A DNA stretch of 33,533 bases from NCBI GenBank assembly GCA_005801425.1, contig SYDY01000044.1, forward strand, positions 1-33,533. The letters run 5' to 3'. Below, in pieces: positions 1-7,486 of this stretch. How positions within the stretch are numbered: the stretch's first letter is position 1; the number at the start of each line of letters is the position of its first letter. This DNA is from Bdellovibrionales bacterium (GTDB lineage Bacteria > Myxococcota > XYA12-FULL-58-9 > SYDY01). The translations under genes and the position numbers were made by a program. The notes beneath the pieces were generated by a model, which had not been told where the DNA came from, did no database searches, and saw only the letters and a program-made list of their open reading frames with translations.

Positions 1-12
1 ATGAATTCCTGC

Positions 13-45
13 TTCAGCACCTTCTCGTCACCACAACAATTCCTG
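13..45. repeat. 33-bp direct repeat, copy 1
   Basis: This sequence matches 406-438 in the same orientation with two mismatches near its left end. The shared core reads cttctcgtcaccacaacaat. The flanks of the two copies do not match. Confidence 0.8.
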
Positions 46-107
46 TGGATCATGCAAATTTAGCCACATGAAAATTCTTTTTCCATTTGAGATAAACACG
101 CCCTGGG

Positions 108-125
108 TTCCCGCTTGCGCGGGAA
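108..125. repeat. REP-like palindrome
   Basis: A perfect 7-bp inverted repeat, TTCCCGC and GCGGGAA, surrounds a ttgc loop and is followed by tgaca. The form resembles short intergenic palindromes that are dispersed in many proteobacterial genomes. Only one copy of this type was seen in the window. It has no T-run, so it is not an obvious intrinsic terminator. Confidence 0.6.
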
Positions 126-135
126 TGACATCTTT

Positions 136-375
136 TTATTGTGTAGAATATTGAGATGAAATCGAAGAGATGGTGGTGAATTCTATTCTTTTGAAATTGA
201 TTGCCGCAACAATCAAATCAACCATGTGATCAAGTGACATGGTGCCTGTGTCGACATCAAGATCGTAAACCACACCTTGATGAACCAGATGATGCTGCGC
301 CCGCGCGGATCCAAGTAGACGATCACCGCGTGCACGTTCGCGCGCATCGAGAATGTCCGGTACGAAACAACGCCG
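136..375 (-). pseudogene. Decayed 3' fragment of the CPT-like kinase gene
   Basis: Positions 203-360 match 555-712, inside the intact kinase gene at 506-1123, at a constant offset of 352 bases with about 11 mismatches in 158 columns counted by eye. The minus-strand frame of the parent is kept across the block, and its divergent tail runs on to a stop at 138-136. On the upstream side the match breaks down: compared with the parent there is an apparent 15-bp deletion and a 1-bp insertion near 361-375. No start codon or P-loop region is left. This looks like a relic of a partial tandem duplication. Confidence 0.75.
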
Positions 376-405
376 TACGAAACCGTGGGTCAGATGGCAC
401 CCTGT

Positions 406-438
406 TTCAATACCTTCTCGTCACCACAACAATTCCTG
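406..438. repeat. 33-bp direct repeat, copy 2
   Basis: Second copy of the sequence at 13-45. It lies between the kinase-gene fragment and the intact kinase gene, and it has no counterpart inside the intact gene. Confidence 0.8.
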
Positions 439-505
439 ACGATGGTGTCACGTGTTGAATGTTGAGGTTTGTGTCTTGCTGCGTTAACTTCGTTTTTCTC
501 CACCG

Positions 506-1123
506 TTATTGCTGCGTGATTCCGGTCATAAACGCGATCCTTTTGCTATCCATCGCCGCAACAATCAAATCAACCATGTGCTCAAGCGACATGATGCCTG
601 TGTCGACATCAAGATCGTAAACCACACCTTGATGAACCAGATGATGTTGTGCGCGTGCAGAACCAAGTGGACGATCACCGCGTGCACGTTCGCGCGCATC
701 GAGAATATCCGGGGAGCAATGCACGCCTACGAACAACGCAGGAACATTGTGTACAGCTTTGCGCCAACGTGATACTTGTGCATCGCCAAATGCAACATCA
801 TCCACAATGGCGGAAACACCCGATTGCACGGTGGCAAGGGTCATGTTGATCAGCACATCAAAAACTTTTTTGGCTTGGGGGCCGATGTGCAATGGGATCA
901 CCACATGCCCATCGCGTTCTTCGGGAGGATCCCACGCGAGGCCTTCGCGTTCATGGGTGCCATCCCACTTATATTTTGCAGGCATCATGCTGGTGACAGG
1001 ATCGACACCCAACCGTAAAAACATGCCGTCCAGGCGTTCTTGCAGGGCATGCGTGAGGGTTGTTTTCCCAGCGCTTGATGCGCCGTTGAGATAAATCACG
1101 ACGGGAAGTTGCGTGCTATTCAT
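506..1123 (-). CDS. Chloramphenicol phosphotransferase-like kinase (CPT family)
   Basis: This is a small P-loop kinase of about 205 residues. A beta strand leads into the Walker A motif GASSAGKT near residues 14-21. It is followed by LGVDPVTSMMP, which fits the G-V-D...M-P element of the CPT family, where the Asp (here about D41) is thought to be catalytic. The ends SAIVDDVAF and RERARGD fit the later strand and the lid Arg residues of such kinases. Family members phosphorylate small hydroxyl compounds; chloramphenicol is the classic substrate, but most homologues have no known one. I chose the ATG at 1123 because it overlaps the stop of the upstream lipoprotein gene as ATGA. A GTG at 1138 is also in frame. 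A decayed copy of its 3' end lies downstream at 203-360. Substrate and any resistance role are unknown. Confidence 0.8.
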   Translation of the reverse strand: MNSTQLPVVIYLNGASSAGKTTLTHALQERLDGMFLRLGVDPVTSMMPAKYKWDGTHEREGLAWDPPEERDGHVVIPLHIGPQAKKVFDVLINMTLATVQSGVSAIVDDVAFGDAQVSRWRKAVHNVPALFVGVHCSPDILDARERARGDRPLGSARAQHHLVHQGVVYDLDVDTGIMSLEHMVDLIVAAMDSKRIAFMTGITQQ

Positions 1124-1977
1124 TCCATCAGGGTACACGAAATGTCATCGCATATGCAGGTGGTGGTGCATACGGGTGTTAAATAGGTTTGTGTATCTGG
1201 ATCGAGATAGGGGGTGTTGCATGCGGTGGTGCATGAAGGATTGGCACAGCTTGCAACGCATACGGGAAGTGGTTCCGTGCAGGTAACGATGGGGAGTTTG
1301 ATCTCGTCGCATTTGACCTCACACAGTGGAGGATCGCACACGATGCCCCAATCGGTAAATTGGGGTGCATTGCATGTGTCGTCAATGGGAAGTGATAGGA
1401 TTGGTGTATTTTCGGGCAAAGGTGCTTCGCAAGCGATGGGAACCGATGTGTCTGTTGTCGGACGGCCCCAGGTGCATACTGAAGCTTCACATGTCACTTT
1501 GCAATCGGGTTTGGCTGCTTTTCCGTGACATACGCCACGTGTATGAACGCAATCATCGCCTTGAAAACCGCAATGGCTGACACAATGGGGCTGGGAGCAG
1601 AGAGGCGTACAGCTTGGGCATGCTTCTGCGTTGCATGTGCTGTTGTCGCAGTTGTTGATACAATAAGGCTTTTCGCATTTTATATCGCAGAGACTGGGTG
1701 AGCATTGTACATAAAAATTTGTCTCACGGCATGTGCATGCGGGCACAGGGCATACCCATTGCTCGTTAATGACTTCACATTGTGTTGTATCAACAGGTTC
1801 GCACACCGAAGTACACGCGGGCTTTTCACATGTCATGCCGGGACCGTTGGGGCCGCACAATTGTTCTACTTCTTCAGCAGAACGATCGCCGATGGCAGAA
1901 CTTGTGTTTTTTCCGCATCCAGCAAAGCAAGCAACAAGAAGTATGCACGTTATTTTTTGTAAAATGTCCAGTGTCAT
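1120..1977 (-). CDS. Cysteine-rich repeat lipoprotein
   Basis: This predicted lipoprotein has 285 residues. The N-terminus is hydrophobic and ends in a lipobox, FAGC, with the modified Cys at about residue 21. The rest carries about 38 further cysteines arranged as loose repeats of the form C-x3/4-C-x3-C, often with Pro before the middle Cys, for example CEKPACTSVC, CEKPYCINNC, CSQPHCVSHC and CDPPLCEVKC. Such density suggests a disulfide-stapled rod or a metal-binding surface protein in the periplasm or on the outer membrane. I do not recognise a named family. Its stop overlaps the start of the CPT-like kinase gene by 4 bases, so the two are probably co-transcribed, although a functional link is not obvious. 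The Shine-Dalgarno sequence before the ATG at 1977 is weak. Confidence 0.8.
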   Translation of the reverse strand: MTLDILQKITCILLVACFAGCGKNTSSAIGDRSAEEVEQLCGPNGPGMTCEKPACTSVCEPVDTTQCEVINEQWVCPVPACTCRETNFYVQCSPSLCDIKCEKPYCINNCDNSTCNAEACPSCTPLCSQPHCVSHCGFQGDDCVHTRGVCHGKAAKPDCKVTCEASVCTWGRPTTDTSVPIACEAPLPENTPILSLPIDDTCNAPQFTDWGIVCDPPLCEVKCDEIKLPIVTCTEPLPVCVASCANPSCTTACNTPYLDPDTQTYLTPVCTTTCICDDISCTLME

Positions 1978-2062
1978 GACCCAAGAGTCGCTGGAATAAA
2001 TTCCGATCGCAATAATCCCGTCCTGCGCACATTTTTTAGTTCGTAGCCGATATTAAAACGTC

Positions 2063-2887
2063 ATGGGGAGTCTTTCACAGATCGCACAGGGATTGGGCAA
2101 GGCTCTTATGCAGGGCTTACAATGCAAAGTGCCATTTTCTTTGGAGATGACCTATGTGACGCTGTTCGAATTGCGGCATTGCACGATTTTTGAAATCGTT
2201 CTTGCATGCCACGATGCGCCTGAACAGCGGATTGGGATTGAACGTGCGCTGCGTGTGAACAGCGTAGATGGTGCATACCGTTTGCATGATAGACGAACCG
2301 AAGTGCATCCCGCGTTGCGTGGAAGTGGCATCGGTAAAGAAATTATTTGGATCGAGCGTCAATGGTTGCAGGGTTTAAGTTCGCATCCCGATACGGCGAT
2401 CCACTTGGCCGCGGGGCGTTTTGATGTCAGCGAAAAACCCTATGGACGTTTTGTGTGGGGACAATGTGGTTTTGCCATAGAGCCACGTGATCTACCTTGG
2501 GTGAACGCTTGTTATCGATCATGGATTGCATCCAATACCGATCGTTGGCATCGGCAGGGCGAGGCGCAAGGCGCACAGGCTTTGGTGACTGAGATTGCGC
2601 AAACAGTGGTCACAGAGCCGTGGCAACCTGTTTTGTCGGTATCGATGCCGTCATTTGATTGGTGCGATCATGTTGGCCACGATTGCGCAAAACCCAACGA
2701 TCCTGCTTACGTGTTTTGGCATGAGATGGAGCGCTTTTGGACACGAACGACGGATCCGTGGGATTGCGAATGGAATGCATCCCATTACGTCAATCATCCG
2801 TTGATCGGGCCTTACAAAAACTGGGCCACCCTCCATCATCCCGAAAATTGTCCCCATGGCGCAGCAAGCTGCGCCGCTACGCCATAA
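2063..2887 (+). CDS. GNAT-like acetyltransferase domain protein
   Basis: The product has 274 residues. The segment VHPALRGSGIGKEII (about residues 81-95) fits motif A of GNAT acyltransferases, where the R-x-x-G-x-G loop binds the acyl-CoA pyrophosphate. The C-terminal half (about 150-274) is rich in Trp, His and Cys (FDWCDHVGHDC, ENCPHGAASC) and has no assignment I can support. No signal peptide is evident. The start is uncertain: the ATG at 2063 lacks a clear Shine-Dalgarno sequence, whereas the in-frame ATG at 2108 has AAGG six bases upstream. The gene precedes the amidotransferase gene by 37 bases and may be co-transcribed with it. Its substrate is unknown. Confidence 0.6.
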   Translation: MGSLSQIAQGLGKALMQGLQCKVPFSLEMTYVTLFELRHCTIFEIVLACHDAPEQRIGIERALRVNSVDGAYRLHDRRTEVHPALRGSGIGKEIIWIERQWLQGLSSHPDTAIHLAAGRFDVSEKPYGRFVWGQCGFAIEPRDLPWVNACYRSWIASNTDRWHRQGEAQGAQALVTEIAQTVVTEPWQPVLSVSMPSFDWCDHVGHDCAKPNDPAYVFWHEMERFWTRTTDPWDCEWNASHYVNHPLIGPYKNWATLHHPENCPHGAASCAATP

Positions 2888-2924
2888 TCTAGCATGTCCC
2901 CATGGTTTCGAAGACACTTTTATC

Positions 2925-3779
2925 ATGTGTCGTTTTACCACGTATTTGGGTCCACCCGTTTGGTTGAGCGCAATTCTTCTTGAACCATCCCATTCGCTTA
3001 TCCGCCAAAGCACGTCTGCCAAAGAGCGTGATGAACCGCTCAACGGCGATGGCTTTGGCGTGGGATGGTATTCGCCGGAGGAGGATCTGGAGCCTGCCGT
3101 ATTTCGTTCGATCACACCCGCATGGAATAATCGCAACTTGCACAATTTGGCCCGTGTGGTTGCAAGTTCATGTATTTTTGCACACGTGCGTGCGGCAACC
3201 CAAGCGAGCGGTGTTAACGAAGCCAATTGCCATCCGTTTCGTTTTGGGCGTTATCTCTTCATGCACAATGGCGATATCCCAGAGTTTCGCAAGGTACGTC
3301 GTCGTTTGCTTAACAGCGTATGTGATGCTGGCTTTGATAATATTTTTGGGAGCACCGATTCGGAGCACATTTTTGCGATACTCATAGATGAAATACTGAA
3401 ACGTGAGGCACCGCTGACTGCTGCACAATTGGGCGAATGCATGATTACGACGGTGAAGCGGATTGAAATGTTGGTGCACCAAGCGGGCATCAAGGAGTGC
3501 ATTTATCTCAACTTGGCACTTACCGATGGTGAACATGTGATCGTTGCGCGTTATGCCTCAGAGGCCGAGTATGCCCCATCGTTGTATTATTTTCTTGGCG
3601 ATCTGTATCGTTCTTTGGCCGATACAACACCGAGGCGTCGTCCCTGTGAAACGTTGCAGTCGGTGGTGGTCTCGTCAGAAAAACTGACCGAACATCGCGA
3701 TTGGTATCAAATAGAAGGCAATCACATGATCATCGCAAGCGGCAGTCGATCGCCGGAAGTGATACCTATAGCGCTTTAA
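2925..3779 (+). CDS. Class II glutamine amidotransferase (YafJ/EgtC-like)
   Basis: This 284-residue protein is an Ntn-type glutamine amidotransferase. It should release ammonia from glutamine with the N-terminal cysteine that is exposed when Met1 is removed. The start was set at 2925 because this gives MCRFTTYLGP, with the nucleophile at Cys2; in-frame starts further upstream would bury it. Other family marks are LNGDGFGVGWYS (about 41-52), CIFAHVRAAT near residue 85-95, and FMHNGDI, the Asn-Gly oxyanion element. Length and motifs match stand-alone YafJ/EgtC-type proteins rather than the large synthases. The acceptor is not known, and no ergothioneine genes lie nearby. Its stop codon overlaps that of the convergent pckA by three bases within 3776-3779. 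Confidence 0.85.
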   Translation: MCRFTTYLGPPVWLSAILLEPSHSLIRQSTSAKERDEPLNGDGFGVGWYSPEEDLEPAVFRSITPAWNNRNLHNLARVVASSCIFAHVRAATQASGVNEANCHPFRFGRYLFMHNGDIPEFRKVRRRLLNSVCDAGFDNIFGSTDSEHIFAILIDEILKREAPLTAAQLGECMITTVKRIEMLVHQAGIKECIYLNLALTDGEHVIVARYASEAEYAPSLYYFLGDLYRSLADTTPRRRPCETLQSVVVSSEKLTEHRDWYQIEGNHMIIASGSRSPEVIPIAL

Positions 3780-5332
3780 GCAACCGCTTCACTCAAGCTA
3801 TCTGGCAGTCCAGGATATTTGTCCAAAAAGGTTTTGCGCTCGTTTTTGAGGCGATTGACGATGTTCATATACTCAGGAAGGCGCCCTGTGGCTTCGTACG
3901 CTTGCTTGGGTTGCAATAGCAATCGGTCATCGCCTTCAAAGCCAGGAACGCTGCTTGCAACTTGGTAGCCAAAATCGTTGTCTTGGGTCCACGTGATGGT
4001 GCCTTCGGCAATGGCTTTGACCACGGCTGAGGTATGACGGATCTTGACTTTCATGGAATGTGCAGAGCCTTTAGGGCCGCCCACCCAACCGGTGTTGAGC
4101 AAGTACACGTCAAAGCCCAACCGTTGTTGCAATTCTAGAAAACGCTCGCCTTGCAATGCATGGTTCAGCGGGAAAAACGGATTGGTGCCAGGGACACGCA
4201 ATGCTTTGCCCGCTTCTTCTGCGCCGCCGGCGGAAGTCCCCATGGTCTCGCCCAACATGAAATAGGCAGCACCTTGTTCGGCGTTTAATTTGGCCACACA
4301 AGGAATAATTGTTTCGTTGCGATTTAAGATCAGAACCGCATGGGCTTTGGGCATGGTGGTTGGCGCGGGCAAGCCATCGATGGCGTCGAACGGAAACGTG
4401 GCGCGGCCATTTTGTGTGTACGATTCGTCGAAGAAATTGACATGCCCACGACCATCCATCGAAACGTTTTCAAGATAGGCGATGGATTTAGTAACCGCAC
4501 CGTGGATCATTGGCTCCGATTCAGCGTCAAGACCGTAGGTTTTTGCAAAACAACCATTTTCGGAACAGAGTACTTCACCGGAAGGAAGCATGGCGACGAA
4601 GTCGTCTTGAATAGGACGTGATCCGTTTTGGCGTGTGAATGTTGTTGTTGTTTTTCCTGTTCCAGACAAACCAATGATCAACAGCGTTTTTTCACCATCG
4701 CGTGTTGGGATGGCTTTAAGGCCGGCGTGCATGGCAAGGCCGCCCTTGTTGTGGATCAAATTGTTCCACATGCGAAGGCCGCCTTTTTTCGATTCTCCGA
4801 AATAGTCGGAATTGAAAACGCGCGTGATGTTGGTTTCAAGATCGACCGCAATCAAACGTTCTTGCGGAAAGCCTTCGGCCTTAAGGCCTGGGGTGTAAAT
4901 GACGGTGAGCGTGGGTACAAAAGTATCACGCTCCGCCTTGGGCACTGGAAAATAAAGCTGCTGCTGCATGGCTGCAATGTTCGCAAAACGGCGCTCGATA
5001 ATGAGGCGAACGGCGGTATTGGTTTTGGGATCGGGACCGATATATCCGTCGACCACGATCATGTCTTGGTCTTTGATATAAGCGTTTTGCAATGAAGCGA
5101 TGCGTGCGCCTTCCACTGTACTTATGGCACCCCCGCTATGCTTTTCGGGGTGGTCGGTAACGATGAATGTCGATGCTTTGGATCGGGAAAGCACCTTGGT
5201 GGTCACATTGTAATTACCAAATTCGCTGCGCGCCGCATTTGGCATCTCTGCTACCATCTTTTTAAGATCGGAGGGATCTGGATTGAAAATGGTACTTTTG
5301 GGTTCAACGGGCAAGGCATGCGTTGGGCTCAT
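3776..5332 (-). CDS. pckA: Phosphoenolpyruvate carboxykinase (ATP)
   Basis: This enzyme converts oxaloacetate and ATP to phosphoenolpyruvate, ADP and CO2, the entry step of gluconeogenesis, in the cytoplasm. The 518-residue length is near normal for the ATP-dependent family. Visible marks are SDYFGESKKG (about 175-184, with the two active-site Lys), MHAG with His202, the P-loop GLSGTGKT (221-228), the kinase-2 Asp pair in IQDDF (243-244), and GRATFP with the substrate-binding Arg. The sequence between motifs differs clearly from the Escherichia coli type, so it belongs to a divergent branch, but all catalytic elements that I can place are kept. The ATG at 5332 has a good Shine-Dalgarno sequence (AAGGA, five bases upstream). 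The gene is divergent from the Hsp33-like gene. Confidence 0.93.
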   Translation of the reverse strand: MSPTHALPVEPKSTIFNPDPSDLKKMVAEMPNAARSEFGNYNVTTKVLSRSKASTFIVTDHPEKHSGGAISTVEGARIASLQNAYIKDQDMIVVDGYIGPDPKTNTAVRLIIERRFANIAAMQQQLYFPVPKAERDTFVPTLTVIYTPGLKAEGFPQERLIAVDLETNITRVFNSDYFGESKKGGLRMWNNLIHNKGGLAMHAGLKAIPTRDGEKTLLIIGLSGTGKTTTTFTRQNGSRPIQDDFVAMLPSGEVLCSENGCFAKTYGLDAESEPMIHGAVTKSIAYLENVSMDGRGHVNFFDESYTQNGRATFPFDAIDGLPAPTTMPKAHAVLILNRNETIIPCVAKLNAEQGAAYFMLGETMGTSAGGAEEAGKALRVPGTNPFFPLNHALQGERFLELQQRLGFDVYLLNTGWVGGPKGSAHSMKVKIRHTSAVVKAIAEGTITWTQDNDFGYQVASSVPGFEGDDRLLLQPKQAYEATGRLPEYMNIVNRLKNERKTFLDKYPGLPDSLSEAVA

Positions 5333-5422
5333 GGTTATCCTTAGAGTAAGGTTGGCGTTGTGGCTTGTTATAGTGGAAACGAAAGGCTGCTCGCAAGGTT
5401 CACGGCGAGGGTTCTATGTGCT

Positions 5423-6190
5423 ATGGCGCGTGGAATGACCTACGAATTCGCACACTATACGCGGTATTTATGGACATCACGGGGCCTTGTGGTTGTGTTG
5501 GCTGATGCAAGGCCTCTTGTGCCTCTTCGCGAATCCTATATGCGTCGTTATGGTATAGATACGCCATACAATGCCGATGTTTATGCGCGTTTTGATACAT
5601 TTATGGCGGCGGTGGGTTTGGCCGCAGTGAGTTTGGTGGATCGTGAGTATTGGGGATGGAGCGTTAATTTCCCCGGTGAGACAGAAGGTTTTTTTGTGGC
5701 CGCAGAGGCGGAGGGTCTGCTGTGTGGACGTATTCGCGAAACACCCAAAGAAGGGTGCGGTGCGGTGGTGCAGCGGCAAAAAGCGGGGGAACAGGGAACG
5801 CAAAGTTTTTTTGAACCCAATAATTCAGATCCCGTAGAAACTGTGCAGACCTATTTTGAAGTAGCCATGCAGACGACCACGCGCATGGCAGTGCCGACGC
5901 TTGAGCATGCAGTGCTCGTGCAAGCGTTGCCCCATGGAAAAATGGACGATCTCTGGGCGCTTGATAATGAAGCTTTGGTGGCCGCAGTGCAGGGTGCACT
6001 TGCGACAGGCGAGCTTGAGCAGATCGAAGAAGTGGTATTGTTTTACGAATGCCGTTGCACCCCAGAACTTATCGATGAAAAACTTCGTTTGCTTCCTTCA
6101 GAGCAATTTGACGAAATTTGGAACGAACACGGAACTGCGATGGTTGAGTGCCCCAGATGCGGCCGGAATTTTAAGTTGACGAAAAATTAA
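5423..6190 (+). CDS. Hsp33-family redox chaperone, divergent
   Basis: Hsp33 is a cytoplasmic holdase switched on by oxidation, when four Cys lose their zinc and form disulfides. The C-terminus here has the expected pattern: C-R-C (about Cys210 and Cys212) and, about 30 residues later, C-P-R-C (Cys243 and Cys246), ending in GRNFKLTKN. The N-terminal part keeps family fragments such as the HYTRYLW start, the strand with VQTYFEVAMQTT, and VLVQALPHGK, but is otherwise divergent. In-frame starts exist at 5360, 5423 and 5435. The ATG at 5423 has GAGG 12 bases upstream, and the one at 5435 best matches the usual N-terminus. Length is 255 residues from 5423, slightly short of the usual 290. It is divergent from pckA. 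Confidence 0.8.
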   Translation: MARGMTYEFAHYTRYLWTSRGLVVVLADARPLVPLRESYMRRYGIDTPYNADVYARFDTFMAAVGLAAVSLVDREYWGWSVNFPGETEGFFVAAEAEGLLCGRIRETPKEGCGAVVQRQKAGEQGTQSFFEPNNSDPVETVQTYFEVAMQTTTRMAVPTLEHAVLVQALPHGKMDDLWALDNEALVAAVQGALATGELEQIEEVVLFYECRCTPELIDEKLRLLPSEQFDEIWNEHGTAMVECPRCGRNFKLTKN

Positions 6191-6220
6191 AATGGCCCTG
6201 TCAAAATATTTTTCTTATGC

Positions 6221-6289
6221 AGGGGCGTTTCGCGAACCGCCCTTGCGGCGTTTGTAATATGCAAATAGGGCGGTTCACGAAACGCCTCT
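6221..6289. repeat. Paired inverted repeat (BIME-like), copy 1
   Basis: The arms 6221-6243 and 6267-6289 are inverted copies of each other (23 bases, two mismatches). Each arm is itself nearly palindromic around cgcgaa or cacgaa. A related element with the same ends and the same cccttgcgg motif lies at 22202-22280. It sits between the convergent Hsp33-like and HD-domain genes, where it may also help to end transcription, though no T-run follows. Confidence 0.8.
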
Positions 6290-6310
6290 ACAACATGAAA
6301 AACTGTGTGA

Positions 6311-6862
6311 TTACAAAAGCTTTGCAATCATCGGCGCATAGTGTTCAAGCGGCGCACAATCGAGATTTTCGACTTTGGCCATTTCATCCCATTGCCGGAT
6401 GCGCAATTTGGCTTTGAATTGGGGGTCTTGCTCAAAGGCAACGCACTCTTCGGGGGTCATGGGTCCGCCTTGCATACGCAAAGTCTCCGTGCTGGCACTT
6501 GAAAGTTTGCGTGCGTAGTCGGGATTGCGGGCGACCAAATAACGTTTAACATCCACATGACTGCGGACAAGTTCAGTCACCGATGATGGCATGCCAAGGC
6601 TTGCTAAAAAATCAGCGCCATGGTGCTCGTGACGTTCGATACCAAATCCATCCATATTGCGTGCGTCTGAAGGCGCATGCAAATGGCCAATATCATGAAA
6701 CAACGCGGCGATGATTTCATGATCGGGCGCACCAGATTTCGATGCGAAGTGCGCGGCTTGTAAGGCATGTTCAAGCTGCGACACATTTTCGCCGATATAA
6801 TCGTGCGAACGGGATTGTTCGAGAATGTTAATAAGCTGAGTTGTGGGATCCTGATCTAACAT
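6311..6862 (-). CDS. PhnZ-like HD-domain mixed-valent diiron oxygenase
   Basis: The 183-residue protein matches the PhnZ/TmpB branch of the HD superfamily, which uses an Fe(II)/Fe(III) pair to cleave the C-P bond of hydroxylated aminophosphonates. It keeps Tyr22 and Glu25 in YIGENVSQLEHALQ, the iron-ligand set His32, His56-Asp57 (FHDIGH), His80 or His81, His102 and Asp159, and Lys106, Arg156 and the QGGPM segment that line the substrate pocket in PhnZ. Ordinary HD phosphohydrolases lack the Tyr-x-x-Glu element. No partner hydroxylase (PhnY or TmpA) or phosphonate transporter gene is in the window, so the substrate may differ. The start overlaps the end of the bZIP-like gene by seven bases, and GAGG lies seven bases upstream of the ATG, so it is translated from the same mRNA. 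Confidence 0.82.
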   Translation of the reverse strand: MLDQDPTTQLINILEQSRSHDYIGENVSQLEHALQAAHFASKSGAPDHEIIAALFHDIGHLHAPSDARNMDGFGIERHEHHGADFLASLGMPSSVTELVRSHVDVKRYLVARNPDYARKLSSASTETLRMQGGPMTPEECVAFEQDPQFKAKLRIRQWDEMAKVENLDCAPLEHYAPMIAKLL

Positions 6863-7443
6863 GTGCCCGCCTCATATTTTGCTATCGTAGATCGCAACTG
6901 AGCATTTTCTGTTTGAAGGGTTTCTATCGTCGCTTGTTGTGTCACTACCTTGTGTTCAAGGCTTGCGATACGATCTTTTTTTCTCTTGCGGCATTCCCGT
7001 GCACTTATTGCAGCAGGTGTATCCACGAGTTCGCGCGGTGGTGCCGTGCGAGTGTACGGTGTTGCTTTCTTTTTTTTGGGACCAACAGTCCGGCGAGTGC
7101 TGCGTTCTGGCACCGGAGAATCGGGGTGTGTGAGGCGTGGCGAAGGCGGCGGCGACGCGCGTGTTTCGCCTAAGGGGGGTGGGAGATGCAGTATTTGATG
7201 CTGAGAATAGTCGGCCGGACTTTTGCAGTACACATCGAGTTGGTCCCAGCCACGCGCATCAACACTTTCTATAGGCAGAGGGGACAAGCTTTTACCTCGT
7301 ATCGTTCCTTGAGGCATGGTGTCTTCTGGGAATGATAAAAACTCATCAAAGACGCCGTAAGCATGGTCAGTCAACAGGCCGCCGAAATCGGGTGATTGAG
7401 GTCGAAGGACGAAGCCACTGCGATCAACGGGATGTGATGCCAT
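6856..7443 (-). CDS. bZIP-domain protein with Pro-rich N-terminus and NLS-like motif
   Basis: This 195-residue protein ends in a segment that looks like a eukaryotic basic leucine zipper. The basic region CRKRKKDRIASLEHKV (about 151-166) differs from the human c-Jun segment, as I recall it, at about four of 16 positions. The zipper follows in register: d positions L162, Q169, L176, L183 and Y190; a positions V166, I173, N180 and I187, including the typical Asn at an inner a position in LQTENAQL. The invariant Arg (R152) is present, but the invariant Asn seven residues before Cys151 is Ala144. Residues 85-140 are rich in Pro and Ser, and PKKKK (122-126) resembles a nuclear localisation signal. 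There is no signal peptide or membrane segment. A strong AAGGA lies six bases before the ATG. It could be a DNA-binding regulator or an effector; a plain coiled coil is less likely. Confidence 0.72.
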   Translation of the reverse strand: MASHPVDRSGFVLRPQSPDFGGLLTDHAYGVFDEFLSFPEDTMPQGTIRGKSLSPLPIESVDARGWDQLDVYCKSPADYSQHQILHLPPPLGETRASPPPSPRLTHPDSPVPERSTRRTVGPKKKKATPYTRTAPPRELVDTPAAISARECRKRKKDRIASLEHKVVTQQATIETLQTENAQLRSTIAKYEAGTC

Positions 7444-7486
7444 GAGGTTCCTTTAATACGATCAGTGCAGAGAAATATAGAACATC

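Larger units (their letters stand above)
1..505. other. Non-coding stretch with repeated fragments
   Basis: I see no intact gene here. The stretch holds a decayed copy of the 3' part of the neighbouring kinase gene (203-360), a REP-like palindrome (108-125), and a 33-base sequence found twice (13-45 and 406-438, two mismatches by eye). The second copy of the 33-mer lies just beyond the gene fragment, so the copy at 13-45 may be the edge of another such unit cut off by the window end. Short open frames here look like shadows of the fragment. Confidence 0.6.

Noticed and set aside
201-458. Plus-strand frame in the left repeat region
   Set aside because: It is antisense to the decayed kinase fragment and has no family features or ribosome site.
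2651-3226. Long open frame on the minus strand across the GNAT-like and amidotransferase genes
   Set aside because: It lies antisense to two genes with clear motifs and has no recognisable domain or ribosome site.
6311-6862. Phosphonate degradation operon
   Set aside because: Only the PhnZ-like gene is present; no hydroxylase, transporter or C-P lyase genes flank it.
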